Shown piece after piece: positions 52,278 through 61,334 of a stretch of 64,000 nt of DNA. Below the pieces are notes generated by a model. It had not been told where the DNA came from. It ran no database searches and was given only the letters and a program-made list of their open reading frames with translations. Origin of the DNA: JAJEAO01 sp963667635 (GTDB lineage: Bacteria; Acidobacteriota; Vicinamibacteria; Marinacidobacterales; Marinacidobacteraceae). Position 1 is the first letter of the stretch. Each line of letters opens with the position of its first letter. The DNA lies in the NCBI GenBank assembly GCA_965232015.1, contig OZ246946.1, positions 2,914,001-2,978,000 of the forward strand, given 5' to 3'. The translations under genes were made by a program, and so were the position numbers.

Positions 52278-52497
52278 AGATCCGCCGCGTCCTCTCGACG
52301 CGCGTACGCCAGTAGCGAGTCAGGTGCGTCGCGGAGGTCTGGCGGACGGGAACCCAACCAGGGTCGTGCCGGGGATGGCGACGGACAGAAGCCTTGATCG
52401 GTCGGATGCCGAGGCTGTGCGGACGCGCCAGCAGCGAGCGAACGACCTGCTCACAGTCGGCGTCCGCAACGAGGACGATGAGATCCTTTCGCTCCAC
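52174..52497 (-). pseudogene. Truncated TOPRIM-like partner of the ABC-type ATPase
   Basis: A GTG at 52497 lies nine bases beyond the stop of the ATPase gene. The frame reads VERKDLIVLVADADCEQVVR and on to RRHPRHDPGW, which looks like the start of a TOPRIM-like protein with a DxD acidic motif (DAD). After about 50 residues the resemblance to a folded domain ends, and the frame runs into the antisense strand of the serine hydrolase gene. A full partner would be much longer, so the 3' part was probably deleted. The assignment rests on the short motif and position. Confidence 0.5.
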
Positions 52498-52505
52498 CTC
52501 GCGAA

Positions 52506-53771
52506 TCAACCGATCACGCCGGTTGCGAAGAGGAGGTCCATGTCGGCTCGTCCCTGCCAATCGCGAAGGTGCGGGTGCTCTGGACCGCGCACGATGTCGG
52601 TGGCTCCGGCGGCGTCCTTGGCGAAACAGAGCGCTTCCCGAGGCCGAACCAGCTTCAGGAAAGCGGGAGAATGCGTGGCCGTCAGGACCTGCGACTCGTG
52701 GGTTGACCAGAAGGCGTCGTAGATCGCGTCCAGGGCGAGCGGATGCAGTCCGTTCTCGGGCTCCTCGATGAGATAGACCGCAGAGCAGGGCAGGTAAGCG
52801 AGAAGCGTGAGCGCGAGGAGTCGGAGGGTCCCGTGCGACGTTGCCCACGAGGGGACGCGTACTCCCGTTTCGTACACCAGAACCAGATGCGCCTGGCGGC
52901 CGTCGGGCTTGACCGTCACCTCGATGTCCCTGATGTCGGCGAGAGCTGTCCGAACGTGCCGCAGCCACTCGCCGAAGGAATCCGGATCTTTCCGCTTCAG
53001 CCGGGCCACGACCCACGGGAGATTCGATCCATCTGGACGCAACCCGTTTCGCCCGAGATGAGGCGGACTCGCCTTCCGCATCGCATCCGAGTCCAGGAAG
53101 AGCGACTGGACCCCGTTGTCCAGCAGGGAGCGGAAGTGAGTCGCTACGGGAAAGGTCTCGCGTGACTCCGGGAGGTTGCGAAGCGCAGATCGGCTAGGCG
53201 CGAGCGAAATGCTGACCGCCCACCCCTGACCCGACCTGGGTGTGGTCTCGGAGTAGAAGCCCGTGCGTCCCTCGGCGGACTTGCTCAGGATCGTTCGGGC
53301 CCCCGGCCTGCCGCCTCCCTGGAGGATCGTCGGAACGCTGGGTAGCGGCGCTGGAAACAGATTCGGCGGCTCGCGAGGAGGTTGCGGACTCCGGGCGATC
53401 AGCAGTCCGCGTTCGTCCGCGATTCGCAACGAGCCCTCGGCCTCCTCGACGGCGATCTCGTAGCGAAACGTACGGAAACCGGCTTCCTCCGGCAGTCGCG
53501 ACGCCATGTCCCCCGGGATGTCGGTCTCCACCGCGAGCTCGAACCGGAGCGGCTCCTCGGGTCGGCTCCAGACGAGGTCCTGCAGGTTGGCCGTCCTCCG
53601 GGTCACGGCTGTCTCGAGTCCCTCGCGCACAACGTCCCCGAGGAACCCGAGCACATCGAGGAACGCGCTCTTCCCGCTGCCGTTGGGACCCACGGCGACC
53701 TGAAACCGGTCGAGGCGTACGTCCACATGCCGCAGGCAGCGGTAGCGGAGAGCCTGAATCCGGCGAATCAT
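52506..53771 (-). CDS. ABC-type (AAA15/AAA21) ATPase, likely ATPase-TOPRIM pair
   Basis: The 421-residue protein begins IRRIQALRYRCLRHVDVRLD and has Walker A AVGPNGSGKS at about residues 27-36. A variable middle follows, then a signature region (SHGTLRLLALTLLAYL), Walker B AVYLIEEPENGLHPLALD and H-loop LTATHSPAFL. This is the SMC/ABC-like ATPase used in OLD, PARIS (AriA) and related defence pairs. It would work with the TOPRIM-like protein downstream, which is truncated here, so the system may be dead or altered. Confidence 0.82.
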   Translation of the reverse strand: MIRRIQALRYRCLRHVDVRLDRFQVAVGPNGSGKSAFLDVLGFLGDVVREGLETAVTRRTANLQDLVWSRPEEPLRFELAVETDIPGDMASRLPEEAGFRTFRYEIAVEEAEGSLRIADERGLLIARSPQPPREPPNLFPAPLPSVPTILQGGGRPGARTILSKSAEGRTGFYSETTPRSGQGWAVSISLAPSRSALRNLPESRETFPVATHFRSLLDNGVQSLFLDSDAMRKASPPHLGRNGLRPDGSNLPWVVARLKRKDPDSFGEWLRHVRTALADIRDIEVTVKPDGRQAHLVLVYETGVRVPSWATSHGTLRLLALTLLAYLPCSAVYLIEEPENGLHPLALDAIYDAFWSTHESQVLTATHSPAFLKLVRPREALCFAKDAAGATDIVRGPEHPHLRDWQGRADMDLLFATGVIG

Positions 53772-53957
53772 GGGAGCGCTCCCCGGCTGGATCGGCGTTG
53801 GTTCCGCTGACCTCTGGCCGATGCGGCGAGGCCCTCGCGTACACCGGAACTCCCCCCGCGATCCTCAAGGATACGCGGCGCGTCCCGAGACGAGTCGGTG
53901 GCGCCTGAGACGATTGCGGGCGGCGAGCCGCTGGTCCTGACTGGATAGCATCAGGGC

Positions 53958-55133
53958 ATGGATCCGGTCCGGAATCCGTATCGGCCGGGGGCGGGACGCC
54001 GACCCCCCGTGATCGCTGGGCGGGACTGCGAGGTCCGGAGTTTCGAGATCGCACTCCGGCGGTTCGAGATCGGGAACGACGACCGCAGCCAGCTTCTCCA
54101 CGGGCTTCGCGGAGTCGGCAAGACCGTCCTCCTGGGCGAGTTCTCCCGAATCGCCGCCGCGAGGTGCTGGCCGCGCCACGGCATCGAAGCCAGCGCCAAT
54201 CTCGACCTCGCGAAAGAGATCGCGAGCCTGGCCCGAACGGCCCTGCTGCAGTTCTCCGGGCGGGAGCGCCTCAGCGCCATCGCGCGTCGTGGCTTCTCCG
54301 TCCTGAAGTCGTTCCAGCTTCGCTACCAGTTGCCCGAAGGGGCGGAGGTCGCTTTCGGACTGGACCCGAGCCTCGGCGAGGCCGATTCCGGAAGCCTCGA
54401 CCACGACATCGGCGACCTCCTGGTCGCGGTGGGGCGGGCCGCGGCGCACCGTCACCTCGGCGTCGTGTTCACGCTGGACGAATGCCAGTTCCTCGAGATG
54501 TCGGAGTTGGAGGCGTTCATCGTTGCGCTTCACCGGATCAGTCAGGAGGGCCTTCCGGTGATGGTCGTCCTGGCCGGCCTCCCTTCCTTGGTGGGCAAGG
54601 TCGGAGACGCTCGCTCGTATGCGGAGCGGCTATTCGCCTTCCGACGAATCAACAGCCTTCCGCCGGAGGAAGCCCGCCTCGCCCTGGCTTCGCCCGCCGA
54701 GCGCCTCGGTGTCCAGTGGACCGACGCCGCGCTGGACGCCGTGATGCGCCAAACGCGCGGCTATCCGTACTTCCTCCAGACGTTCGGGCAGCATTGCTGG
54801 GACGCCGCTCTCACACCAGCCAGCGAGATCACCGAGGTGACGGTCTCGGAGGCGTCGCCCCGGGCGCTCCGTTCGCTGGACGAGGGCTTCTTCCAGGTCC
54901 GATTCGACCGCGCCACGCCCGCCAGACGCCAATACGTGGCGGCCATGGCGAGCCTCGGACCGGGACCCCATGCGGTCCGCGACGTGGCCCTCCACCTGGG
55001 CAAGCGCCCCAACGCGATCAGCTCCCAGCGCGACGCCTTGATCCGGCTCGGCCTCTGCTTCGCTCCTCGCCGCGGCGAGATCGCCTTCACCGTCCCGCTG
55101 TTCGACGAGTTCGTCCGCCGCGCGATGGGCTGA
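53958..55133 (+). CDS. Lone AAA ATPase, paralogue 3 (divergent)
   Basis: The 391-residue protein starts MDPVRNPYRPGAGRRPPVIA, a version of the family signature. It has Walker A HGLRGVGKTVL near residue 48, Walker B VVFTLDECQFL (Glu conserved), LAGLPSL, and GYPYFLQTFGQ. The C-terminus ends in a winged-helix-like region (HLGKRPNAISSQRDALIRLG), different from the EPGIPSL ending of paralogues 1 and 2. It could bind DNA through this tail. The gene is single, with a methyltransferase gene 97 bases later. Confidence 0.75.
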   Translation: MDPVRNPYRPGAGRRPPVIAGRDCEVRSFEIALRRFEIGNDDRSQLLHGLRGVGKTVLLGEFSRIAAARCWPRHGIEASANLDLAKEIASLARTALLQFSGRERLSAIARRGFSVLKSFQLRYQLPEGAEVAFGLDPSLGEADSGSLDHDIGDLLVAVGRAAAHRHLGVVFTLDECQFLEMSELEAFIVALHRISQEGLPVMVVLAGLPSLVGKVGDARSYAERLFAFRRINSLPPEEARLALASPAERLGVQWTDAALDAVMRQTRGYPYFLQTFGQHCWDAALTPASEITEVTVSEASPRALRSLDEGFFQVRFDRATPARRQYVAAMASLGPGPHAVRDVALHLGKRPNAISSQRDALIRLGLCFAPRRGEIAFTVPLFDEFVRRAMG

Positions 55134-55230
55134 TTCGCCGGGACGGGAGCGCCCCGGTACTCTCCGCGGCGGCCCGCGCTCCCCTCGAAGGCATCCCGCT
55201 TCGAGACGCGTGGATTCCGGGAGGAGACCG

Positions 55231-56070
55231 ATGAGCGACATCAACGAGATCGGCGCGACCGCCTTCGTCATCGCGTCCATCCGCGAACTCGAGTCCGAGA
55301 AGGACGAGCCGCTCTTCCGCGATCCGTTCGCCGCCTGGTTCTCCAACGACCGGGCCCGGGGCGCGGCGCGCCAGCTCGATGTCGCGTTTCCCCCCTCGAC
55401 CACCATGGTCCGATTCCGCACCCGCTACTTCGACGGCTTCATCGAGCGAGGCATCGCGGACGGGGCGCGTCAGGTCGTGCTGCTCGGAGGCGGCTTCGAC
55501 ATGCGAGCCCACCGGCTCAGCCATCCGACCGTCACGTTCTACGAGGTGGATCAGGAGGCGGTCATCCGCTTCAAGCGCGCGGTCGTGGAGCAGGCCGGCC
55601 TCGAACCGCCGCCCTCGCTGCCCGCCAACTACCTCGAGGCCGACGTCCCGGCCGGCCTCGCCCGACTGGGTTTCGACCTGTCGGCGCCCACGCTGGTCCT
55701 GTGGGAGGGCAACACGATGTACCTGCCGCCCGAGAGCATCATGCCTTTCCTCAACCGGCTGGCGGGCGCGATGGCCTCGTGCCGCATCGCCTTCGACTAC
55801 TTCGCCGTGGACCTCGAGAACCGCGAATTCGAGACGAGCGCGGATCAGCAACGGCTGGAGGGCGTCGAGCGGGCCATGGGGACGTCTTTCCCCTGCGGTT
55901 TCCCCGACCTCGCGGTGTTCGAGGAGGAGACGCCGTTCCGAGTCGCCGAATCCGGGTCCTTCGCCGAACTCGCCGTGGAGTATGGGCACGGCGAGACGGT
56001 GGCGGCCTACCCCGAGGACTGGCGAAGGTCGCTCGATCTGTACCGCTACTGCGTCCTGGAAGGCCCGTAG
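55231..56070 (+). CDS. SAM-dependent methyltransferase (TIGR00027/LCM type)
   Basis: The 279-residue protein shows the leucine-carboxyl-methyltransferase-like pattern: the N-terminal lid (ATAFVIASIRELESEKDEPL), motif I VVLLGGGFDMRAHRL, FYEVDQEAVI with the acidic SAM-ribose contact, and LVLWEGNTMYLPPESI. The start ATG 55231 has a strong GGGAGGAG. It methylates an unknown small molecule or protein. A hairpin at 56123-56143 follows. Confidence 0.85.
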   Translation: MSDINEIGATAFVIASIRELESEKDEPLFRDPFAAWFSNDRARGAARQLDVAFPPSTTMVRFRTRYFDGFIERGIADGARQVVLLGGGFDMRAHRLSHPTVTFYEVDQEAVIRFKRAVVEQAGLEPPPSLPANYLEADVPAGLARLGFDLSAPTLVLWEGNTMYLPPESIMPFLNRLAGAMASCRIAFDYFAVDLENREFETSADQQRLEGVERAMGTSFPCGFPDLAVFEEETPFRVAESGSFAELAVEYGHGETVAAYPEDWRRSLDLYRYCVLEGP

Positions 56071-56122
56071 GCGCCCTGGATCGCGCCGCGCCCCAAGTGC
56101 GACGCCTATGTCCAATCTGCCC

Positions 56123-56143
56123 GGAAGCCTGCCATATGCTTCC
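56123..56143. other. Short inverted repeat upstream of the chaperone operon
   Basis: GGAAGC and GCTTCC form a 6-bp inverted repeat with a 9-base centre containing CATAT. It sits in the 173-base gap between the methyltransferase and the chaperone operon. It may be an operator or the end of the upstream transcript. I see no convincing -35/-10 pair in the gap. Confidence 0.3.
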
Positions 56144-56243
56144 GATGGCGAATGTTCAAGCGATGGAGCCGGGACCGGGATGCTGACGCGCCGGGAGGCT
56201 TACCCGCCGCGCGCTTGTTGACTCGAGCCGTGGGGGCGCGCGG

Positions 56244-58742
56244 GTGATCCTGGACAATCCGTTCCACATCCTCGGCTTACCGGCGGACTGCACTGTCCGG
56301 GAACTGAACCGGCGCAAGTCGCAGACTCAGGCTTTTCTCCGGCTCGGAAAGCCGCTCCGGTTCGACGAGGATCTCTGCTTCGACCATCGCCTCCGCAACA
56401 AGGCCTCTGTGGACCGGGCTCTACGGCAGCTCAAGGACCTCGGTCAGCGGATTCAGTTCGGATTGTTCTGGTTCACGCGGGAGGGGCTCCTGGCTTCGCA
56501 CGCAGTCCGCATGCTGGCAGCGGGACAGCGCGCCAAGGCGCTGCGGCTGCTTGAGCGGGCGGAATCCGGTCCGGTGACGGTGGAGGAGGCGTCCGGTCTG
56601 AACTGCCTCGGGTCGCTCCGTCTCCTGGAGAGCCTCGAGCCGACGAGGGGCGAGGGGGACGAGCTCTTCCTACGCGGGATTCGCGTCAAAGCGAGGCTCC
56701 TCGGGGGGCTGGCTCCATCCGACCTGAGCCGTTTCTGCGCCTCGCTCGGAGACGATCTGGCGGCCCGCGATCCAGACGCCATCATCCGGAAGTTCGGCGA
56801 GTCGCTTGAGCACACCATCCAGGAGGCCAGGAAGTTCGGCATCCGTGTGGACACCAGCCGGATCGCCAAGGCGCTCGAAGCCGGTGCCCGGCGATGCGAG
56901 CCGATTCGCACCGCCCTCGGATCAAGCGCACGGGAGACGATCGAGCGGGCCATCCAGAGCTGTGAAACCGCCGTCGCGACCGATCCGTCCGGAGCCCGAG
57001 CCGCCGCAATGCAACTCGAAGGCGTCCTCGATGCCCAGTTGCCGGCCCTCGCCGCCGCACTGTCGAAGGACGACCTCGTGTACCGCACGCTGGCCGACAC
57101 CGCCGCGGAGCGACTCCTCAACGCGGCGATCGCGTACTTCAACTCCGACGTTGACGGCGCCGATCCCGAGCTCGAAATCGGGCGAGCGCTGAAGATCGTT
57201 GGGTGCGCTCGCGGCGTCGCCGTGGGTGAAGCAGCCCGCGAGCGCGCAGCGTTCGAGGACAGAGACTTTCGACGGCTCCGGGAACAAGCACGGCAGCGAG
57301 CGCAAGGCCAGGAAGCATGGCGCACCGTCGGCGTCTGGTTCGAAGAGCTTCAGAGCGCAATGAAGGCAGGCGTGAAGCCGAAGGACCGGATTGCGTTCGT
57401 CGAGAGGTCCATCGCCGGACCAGTCGCGATGGGAGCTGGTTCAATCGTCGCTCCCCTGGACGAAATCGCCAGAATCTCGGGACTCCGGGACGGTGCTCTG
57501 GTGGATGTTCCCGACGGCGCGCTCCAACTCCATTCGAACGTCTGCCAAGGCCTGTTGTCACTCCTGGTTCAGGCGCACAACGAATCGGAAGGGACCCGAT
57601 CCGTCGCCTCGCGCGTAACGCGAGATATCTCCAGGCTTCAGGCGCTCTTCGTCCCGGAGGACCCGTTCGATCATTACCCGGCCGGATGTTTTCCGGTCCG
57701 CTCCGAAACGGTGGAACGCATGGAAACAAACGCGAACATTCTGTCGGCCAACGCACGCACGGGATCGCGCGGCGCGGGCTGCATCACTGGGTTGTTCGTT
57801 GTCCTTCTCGGACTCCTCGCCATACCGTGGGTTGTCGAGGCAGCGCCAGCGCAAGAGCCCACCCCTATGCGGCGGCAGCTTGATTCTCTCCAGATTGCGC
57901 TCCGGGACTCGACGGAGCGCATCGCCGCGCTCGAACACGCGAGAGCGCGCGATGCCGTGACGATCCAGGACCTCCGGGCTGCCCTCTCTCGGGAGGGCGC
58001 GCGGCGGGAGGCACTGATTGCGCGAGTCGAGCAGGAGACCCGCGAGATCGAGGAACGGCAGGATCGGGCCGACGCGGCACAGAATGAGACGGCCCAGGCG
58101 GTCGAGGCCCTTCGCGACGACACCGGTGCGCGAGTCGAGCAGGAAGCGGGGCAACGAGCCGCCGCCGACTGGCAGCTCCTCCTGGCAGTCGCCGGTGGCG
58201 CGGGAGTCATGCTTCTAGTCATCTGGCTGCTGTCTCGTCGGCAGCGCGGCGAAACGCGGGACCACCTGGAACGGCTCGCGGCGTTGGGCAAGCAGCAACA
58301 GGAACAGACCAGCGCCGGCCTCAGCAGCGTCCTCTCCGCCCTCGAAGAAACCCTCAAGAGCCGCGCGTCGTCCGATCCTGTACCACTGCCGCCGCCTGAA
58401 CCCGATCCGGAGCCCGATCACCGGCTCATCCTGCTGACCTGCGACGAGATCAACCGGATCGAGAACAACCTCCGGCACATGGACCCGAAGACTCGAGGAC
58501 ACAAGAAGCTTCTGGGGGCCGTCCGCCGGATGAAACAGAACCTACGAACCCGAGGCTACGAGATCATCGAGCATCATGGGAAGCGCTACGACCCTGGACT
58601 GACCGTGATCGCCGAAGATTGGGCACACAACGAGAACCTGCCTCCCGGTGCCGCTGTGATTTCCTGGGTGAAACGACCGGAAGTTCGCTTCGAAGGCAAG
58701 ATCGTCCAGCCCGCATCCGTGCGAGTCTCCGAGGGCCCGTAG
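56244..58742 (+). CDS. Membrane J-like/GrpE-like cochaperone fusion
   Basis: The 832-residue protein (GTG start) begins NPFHILGLPADCTVRELNRR, the opening of a J-like domain, but the HPD tripeptide is missing. A helical region follows to about 500. A hydrophobic segment near 511-530 (GLFVVLLGLLAIPWVV) and another near 643-662 (LLLAVAGGAGVMLLVIWLLS) flank a coiled coil of about 110 residues. The C-terminal 105 residues contain GYEIIEHHGKRYDPGL, then LPPGAAVISWVKRP and PASVRVSEG. This matches the GrpE beta-domain pattern (G-E-I, DP, PG, PA-V-V). Both ends would be cytoplasmic and the coiled coil outside. It probably recruits the Hsp70 encoded 29 bases downstream. Confidence 0.7.
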   Translation: MILDNPFHILGLPADCTVRELNRRKSQTQAFLRLGKPLRFDEDLCFDHRLRNKASVDRALRQLKDLGQRIQFGLFWFTREGLLASHAVRMLAAGQRAKALRLLERAESGPVTVEEASGLNCLGSLRLLESLEPTRGEGDELFLRGIRVKARLLGGLAPSDLSRFCASLGDDLAARDPDAIIRKFGESLEHTIQEARKFGIRVDTSRIAKALEAGARRCEPIRTALGSSARETIERAIQSCETAVATDPSGARAAAMQLEGVLDAQLPALAAALSKDDLVYRTLADTAAERLLNAAIAYFNSDVDGADPELEIGRALKIVGCARGVAVGEAARERAAFEDRDFRRLREQARQRAQGQEAWRTVGVWFEELQSAMKAGVKPKDRIAFVERSIAGPVAMGAGSIVAPLDEIARISGLRDGALVDVPDGALQLHSNVCQGLLSLLVQAHNESEGTRSVASRVTRDISRLQALFVPEDPFDHYPAGCFPVRSETVERMETNANILSANARTGSRGAGCITGLFVVLLGLLAIPWVVEAAPAQEPTPMRRQLDSLQIALRDSTERIAALEHARARDAVTIQDLRAALSREGARREALIARVEQETREIEERQDRADAAQNETAQAVEALRDDTGARVEQEAGQRAAADWQLLLAVAGGAGVMLLVIWLLSRRQRGETRDHLERLAALGKQQQEQTSAGLSSVLSALEETLKSRASSDPVPLPPPEPDPEPDHRLILLTCDEINRIENNLRHMDPKTRGHKKLLGAVRRMKQNLRTRGYEIIEHHGKRYDPGLTVIAEDWAHNENLPPGAAVISWVKRPEVRFEGKIVQPASVRVSEGP

Positions 58743-58771
58743 ACCACCTGGCATAAGGAGAAACCAAGGAA

Positions 58772-61330
58772 ATGTCCAGCCGCCACATACGCTACGGAAT
58801 TGACCTCGGCACGACCAACTCGGCGATCAGCCGAATCCATCGGGGACGAGTGGAGATCCTGAAGAACGACTACCAGAACGACACCACGGCCAGCGCGGTC
58901 CATTTCGCGAAGCGGGCCCTCCGAATCGGACAGCGAGCGCGCAACGATTGGTTTCGCGAGCAGTTCGCGAACGCCGGGGCGCCGCGTCCGAAGCGACGCC
59001 TGACGGCGTTCCTCGAGTTCAAACGCACGATGGGGACGGACCACCGGTACGAACCGACGTCCCGGCTCGATTCGAGCATCCTCTCCGAGGAGCTCTCCGC
59101 GGAAACTCTGAAGGAACTCCTCCGCTTCGCCCGCCTGCGCGCGGACGACGATCCGCAAGCGGTCGTTGTGACGATTCCAGCGGCATTCCAGGTGCCGCAG
59201 CAGCAGGCAACGCAGAAGGCGGCGGAGTTGGCGGGCGTTCGGCAGTGCCACCTCCTCCAGGAGCCGGTGGCGGCGGCCATGGCGTTCGGCCTCGAGGCTC
59301 GGCCCGGAACGAGCGCGAAGTGGCTTGTCTTCGACTTCGGGGGAGGAACCTTCGACGCGGCGCTGGTTGTGTCAGAAGACGGACAGATCACCGTTCGCGA
59401 CACTGAAGGCGACAACCGGCTCGGCGGTAAGGATCTGGATCAGACACTCGTGGACGAATTGTTCCTCCCGGAAATCGAAGATCAGATTCCGCCCGGCTTT
59501 TCCCGAGACGATCGGGACCTCGTGCGCCGTGGGCTCCGCAAGTACACAGAACGCGTGCTCATCGAGCTCAGCACCCGCGAGGCCGCTTTTGTCGAAACCG
59601 ACCTCGGGGAAATCCGCCTAGGCAGCGGGGACGAGATCGATCTCGACTTCGAGCTGTCGCGAAGCGACGTGAGGCCGGTCGTCACACCCCTGTTCGAACG
59701 CGCTATCGGCAAGGCGGAGGCTCTCCTCGATCGACACGGCCTCTCTGGTAGCGACCTGGACGAAGTGATCCTCGTCGGCGGACCGACCCACTCGCCCATC
59801 CTCCGGGACCTCCTCTCGGAGCGCCTTCGTTCGCCAAACACGTCGGTGGACCCCATGACCGCCGTGGCGCAGGGGGCCGCTCTCTATGCCTCCACGGTGG
59901 CGCTCAACGACAAGATCGTCATGGATTCCCTACAGGACGCGGGGGCCAACGTACTTGCGCTTGATGTCGACCACGAGACGACCTCGATCGACGAGACGGA
60001 GTTCGTGACCGTGCGATTCCGGAATCCAGAGGACCATCGCCGCTTCGGTGCCGTCGAGATCGAATTGCGGCGCGAGGGTTGGGCATCCACTTGGGAGCAA
60101 CTTCATTCCCGGGGGGTTCTCTTCGAGGCGCCGCTCGAGTCGGGGAAGCCGAACACGTTCACGATCTCCGCCAGGACCAGTCGAGGACGGTCCCTCCGTA
60201 CCGACCCATCGGAGCTAACCATCATCCAGGGCGTGAAGCTCACCGGTTCACCGCTGAACAACAACCTCGGGGTTGCCGTCTGGACGCGTGACCGCACCCG
60301 AAGAGTCTTCAAGTTGCTGGAGGGCGCCGAACGGCCTCGCACCCTGCCTGTCGTTGGCGTCGCCGACGGGCTCCGCACGACAGGCGCCGTGCGTCCTGGA
60401 ACGAATGACCGTCTCCGGCTTCCCATCTGGGAGTCGCAGAGCAGAGAGGACGGACAGCGGTTGGTCGGTTGCGACCGGGAGATCCTTGTGCTCGAGCTGC
60501 GAGGCATGGACGTGCCGGAGACGATCCCCGAGGCTTCTCCGTTCCGTCTCACGATCGAAACATCCGACTCCGCCACGAGGCCCGTGAAGGCAACGCTGTA
60601 CTTCGAGTCTATCGACGAGGAGTTCGACCTGCCGACTCCATCCGCCAACTACATGGCGGCGCCCAGCGAGTGGGTGGACGACGAGGCGGACACGGCCGGG
60701 AGGGAACTGTCCCAGCTCCGCGACAGCGGGCGCTTCGATGGGGCGGAGCTGATCGCCATCGAGGACGACCTCGACGACTCCGCTGCAGAGTTCCGGGACG
60801 CCGTGGCCCGGAGTGACACCGACGGCTGGAGTCAGGCTCTGGACCGGTTCAAGGAAGCCCTTCGTCGCCTCTACAAGTTGGTGGACGGAGACGAGTGGCC
60901 GCGGCTGGAAGCGGAACTGGATGAGGCATGGAAGCAGCTCTACCCGGAGGAGCAGATCGGCGGCCCGTCCGACGCCAAGTTGCGAGCCTTCGAGGACGAG
61001 CTCCAGGAAGTGAAAGCCCGTCCGGATGTCGGCGACCGCCTACGCCTCGGCCGCGGCCTCCGAGACCGCTTGCATCAGCTCCACTTCGAGCGTCACCGCG
61101 GGGAAATCTGTCGGGGCTTCATCTTGTGGACACACCGATTCTTCAACCGGATCGAATGGCAGGATGTCCGGCGGGCACGCCAGGAGTTGGACGCGGCGCG
61201 ACAGGCACTGCAGACCGGAGAGGCGGAGCAGCAGATCGTAGAGCAGGCAATGAGGATCCGTTCGCTCGTTCAGCGATGGCCTACCGGAGACCTCGCCGGC
61301 TTCAACCCGCGGGACCTTCCGCAGCTCTGA
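58772..61330 (+). CDS. Divergent Hsp70 (DnaK-like)
   Basis: The 852-residue protein has an intact Hsp70 ATPase domain: GIDLGTTNS (9-17), LLQEPVAAAMAFG, VFDFGGGTFD (186-195) and VILVGGPTHS (332-341). The substrate-binding part after about 390 is divergent. A long acidic helical C-terminal region of about 230 residues (EEFDLPTPSANYMAAPSEW onward) replaces the normal lid. AAGGAG lies upstream of the ATG. It is not the housekeeping DnaK, which is better conserved and linked to dnaJ/grpE. It sits second in a four-gene operon with a J/GrpE-like membrane partner. Confidence 0.88.
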   Translation: MSSRHIRYGIDLGTTNSAISRIHRGRVEILKNDYQNDTTASAVHFAKRALRIGQRARNDWFREQFANAGAPRPKRRLTAFLEFKRTMGTDHRYEPTSRLDSSILSEELSAETLKELLRFARLRADDDPQAVVVTIPAAFQVPQQQATQKAAELAGVRQCHLLQEPVAAAMAFGLEARPGTSAKWLVFDFGGGTFDAALVVSEDGQITVRDTEGDNRLGGKDLDQTLVDELFLPEIEDQIPPGFSRDDRDLVRRGLRKYTERVLIELSTREAAFVETDLGEIRLGSGDEIDLDFELSRSDVRPVVTPLFERAIGKAEALLDRHGLSGSDLDEVILVGGPTHSPILRDLLSERLRSPNTSVDPMTAVAQGAALYASTVALNDKIVMDSLQDAGANVLALDVDHETTSIDETEFVTVRFRNPEDHRRFGAVEIELRREGWASTWEQLHSRGVLFEAPLESGKPNTFTISARTSRGRSLRTDPSELTIIQGVKLTGSPLNNNLGVAVWTRDRTRRVFKLLEGAERPRTLPVVGVADGLRTTGAVRPGTNDRLRLPIWESQSREDGQRLVGCDREILVLELRGMDVPETIPEASPFRLTIETSDSATRPVKATLYFESIDEEFDLPTPSANYMAAPSEWVDDEADTAGRELSQLRDSGRFDGAELIAIEDDLDDSAAEFRDAVARSDTDGWSQALDRFKEALRRLYKLVDGDEWPRLEAELDEAWKQLYPEEQIGGPSDAKLRAFEDELQEVKARPDVGDRLRLGRGLRDRLHQLHFERHRGEICRGFILWTHRFFNRIEWQDVRRARQELDAARQALQTGEAEQQIVEQAMRIRSLVQRWPTGDLAGFNPRDLPQL

Positions 61331-61334
61331 GCCC

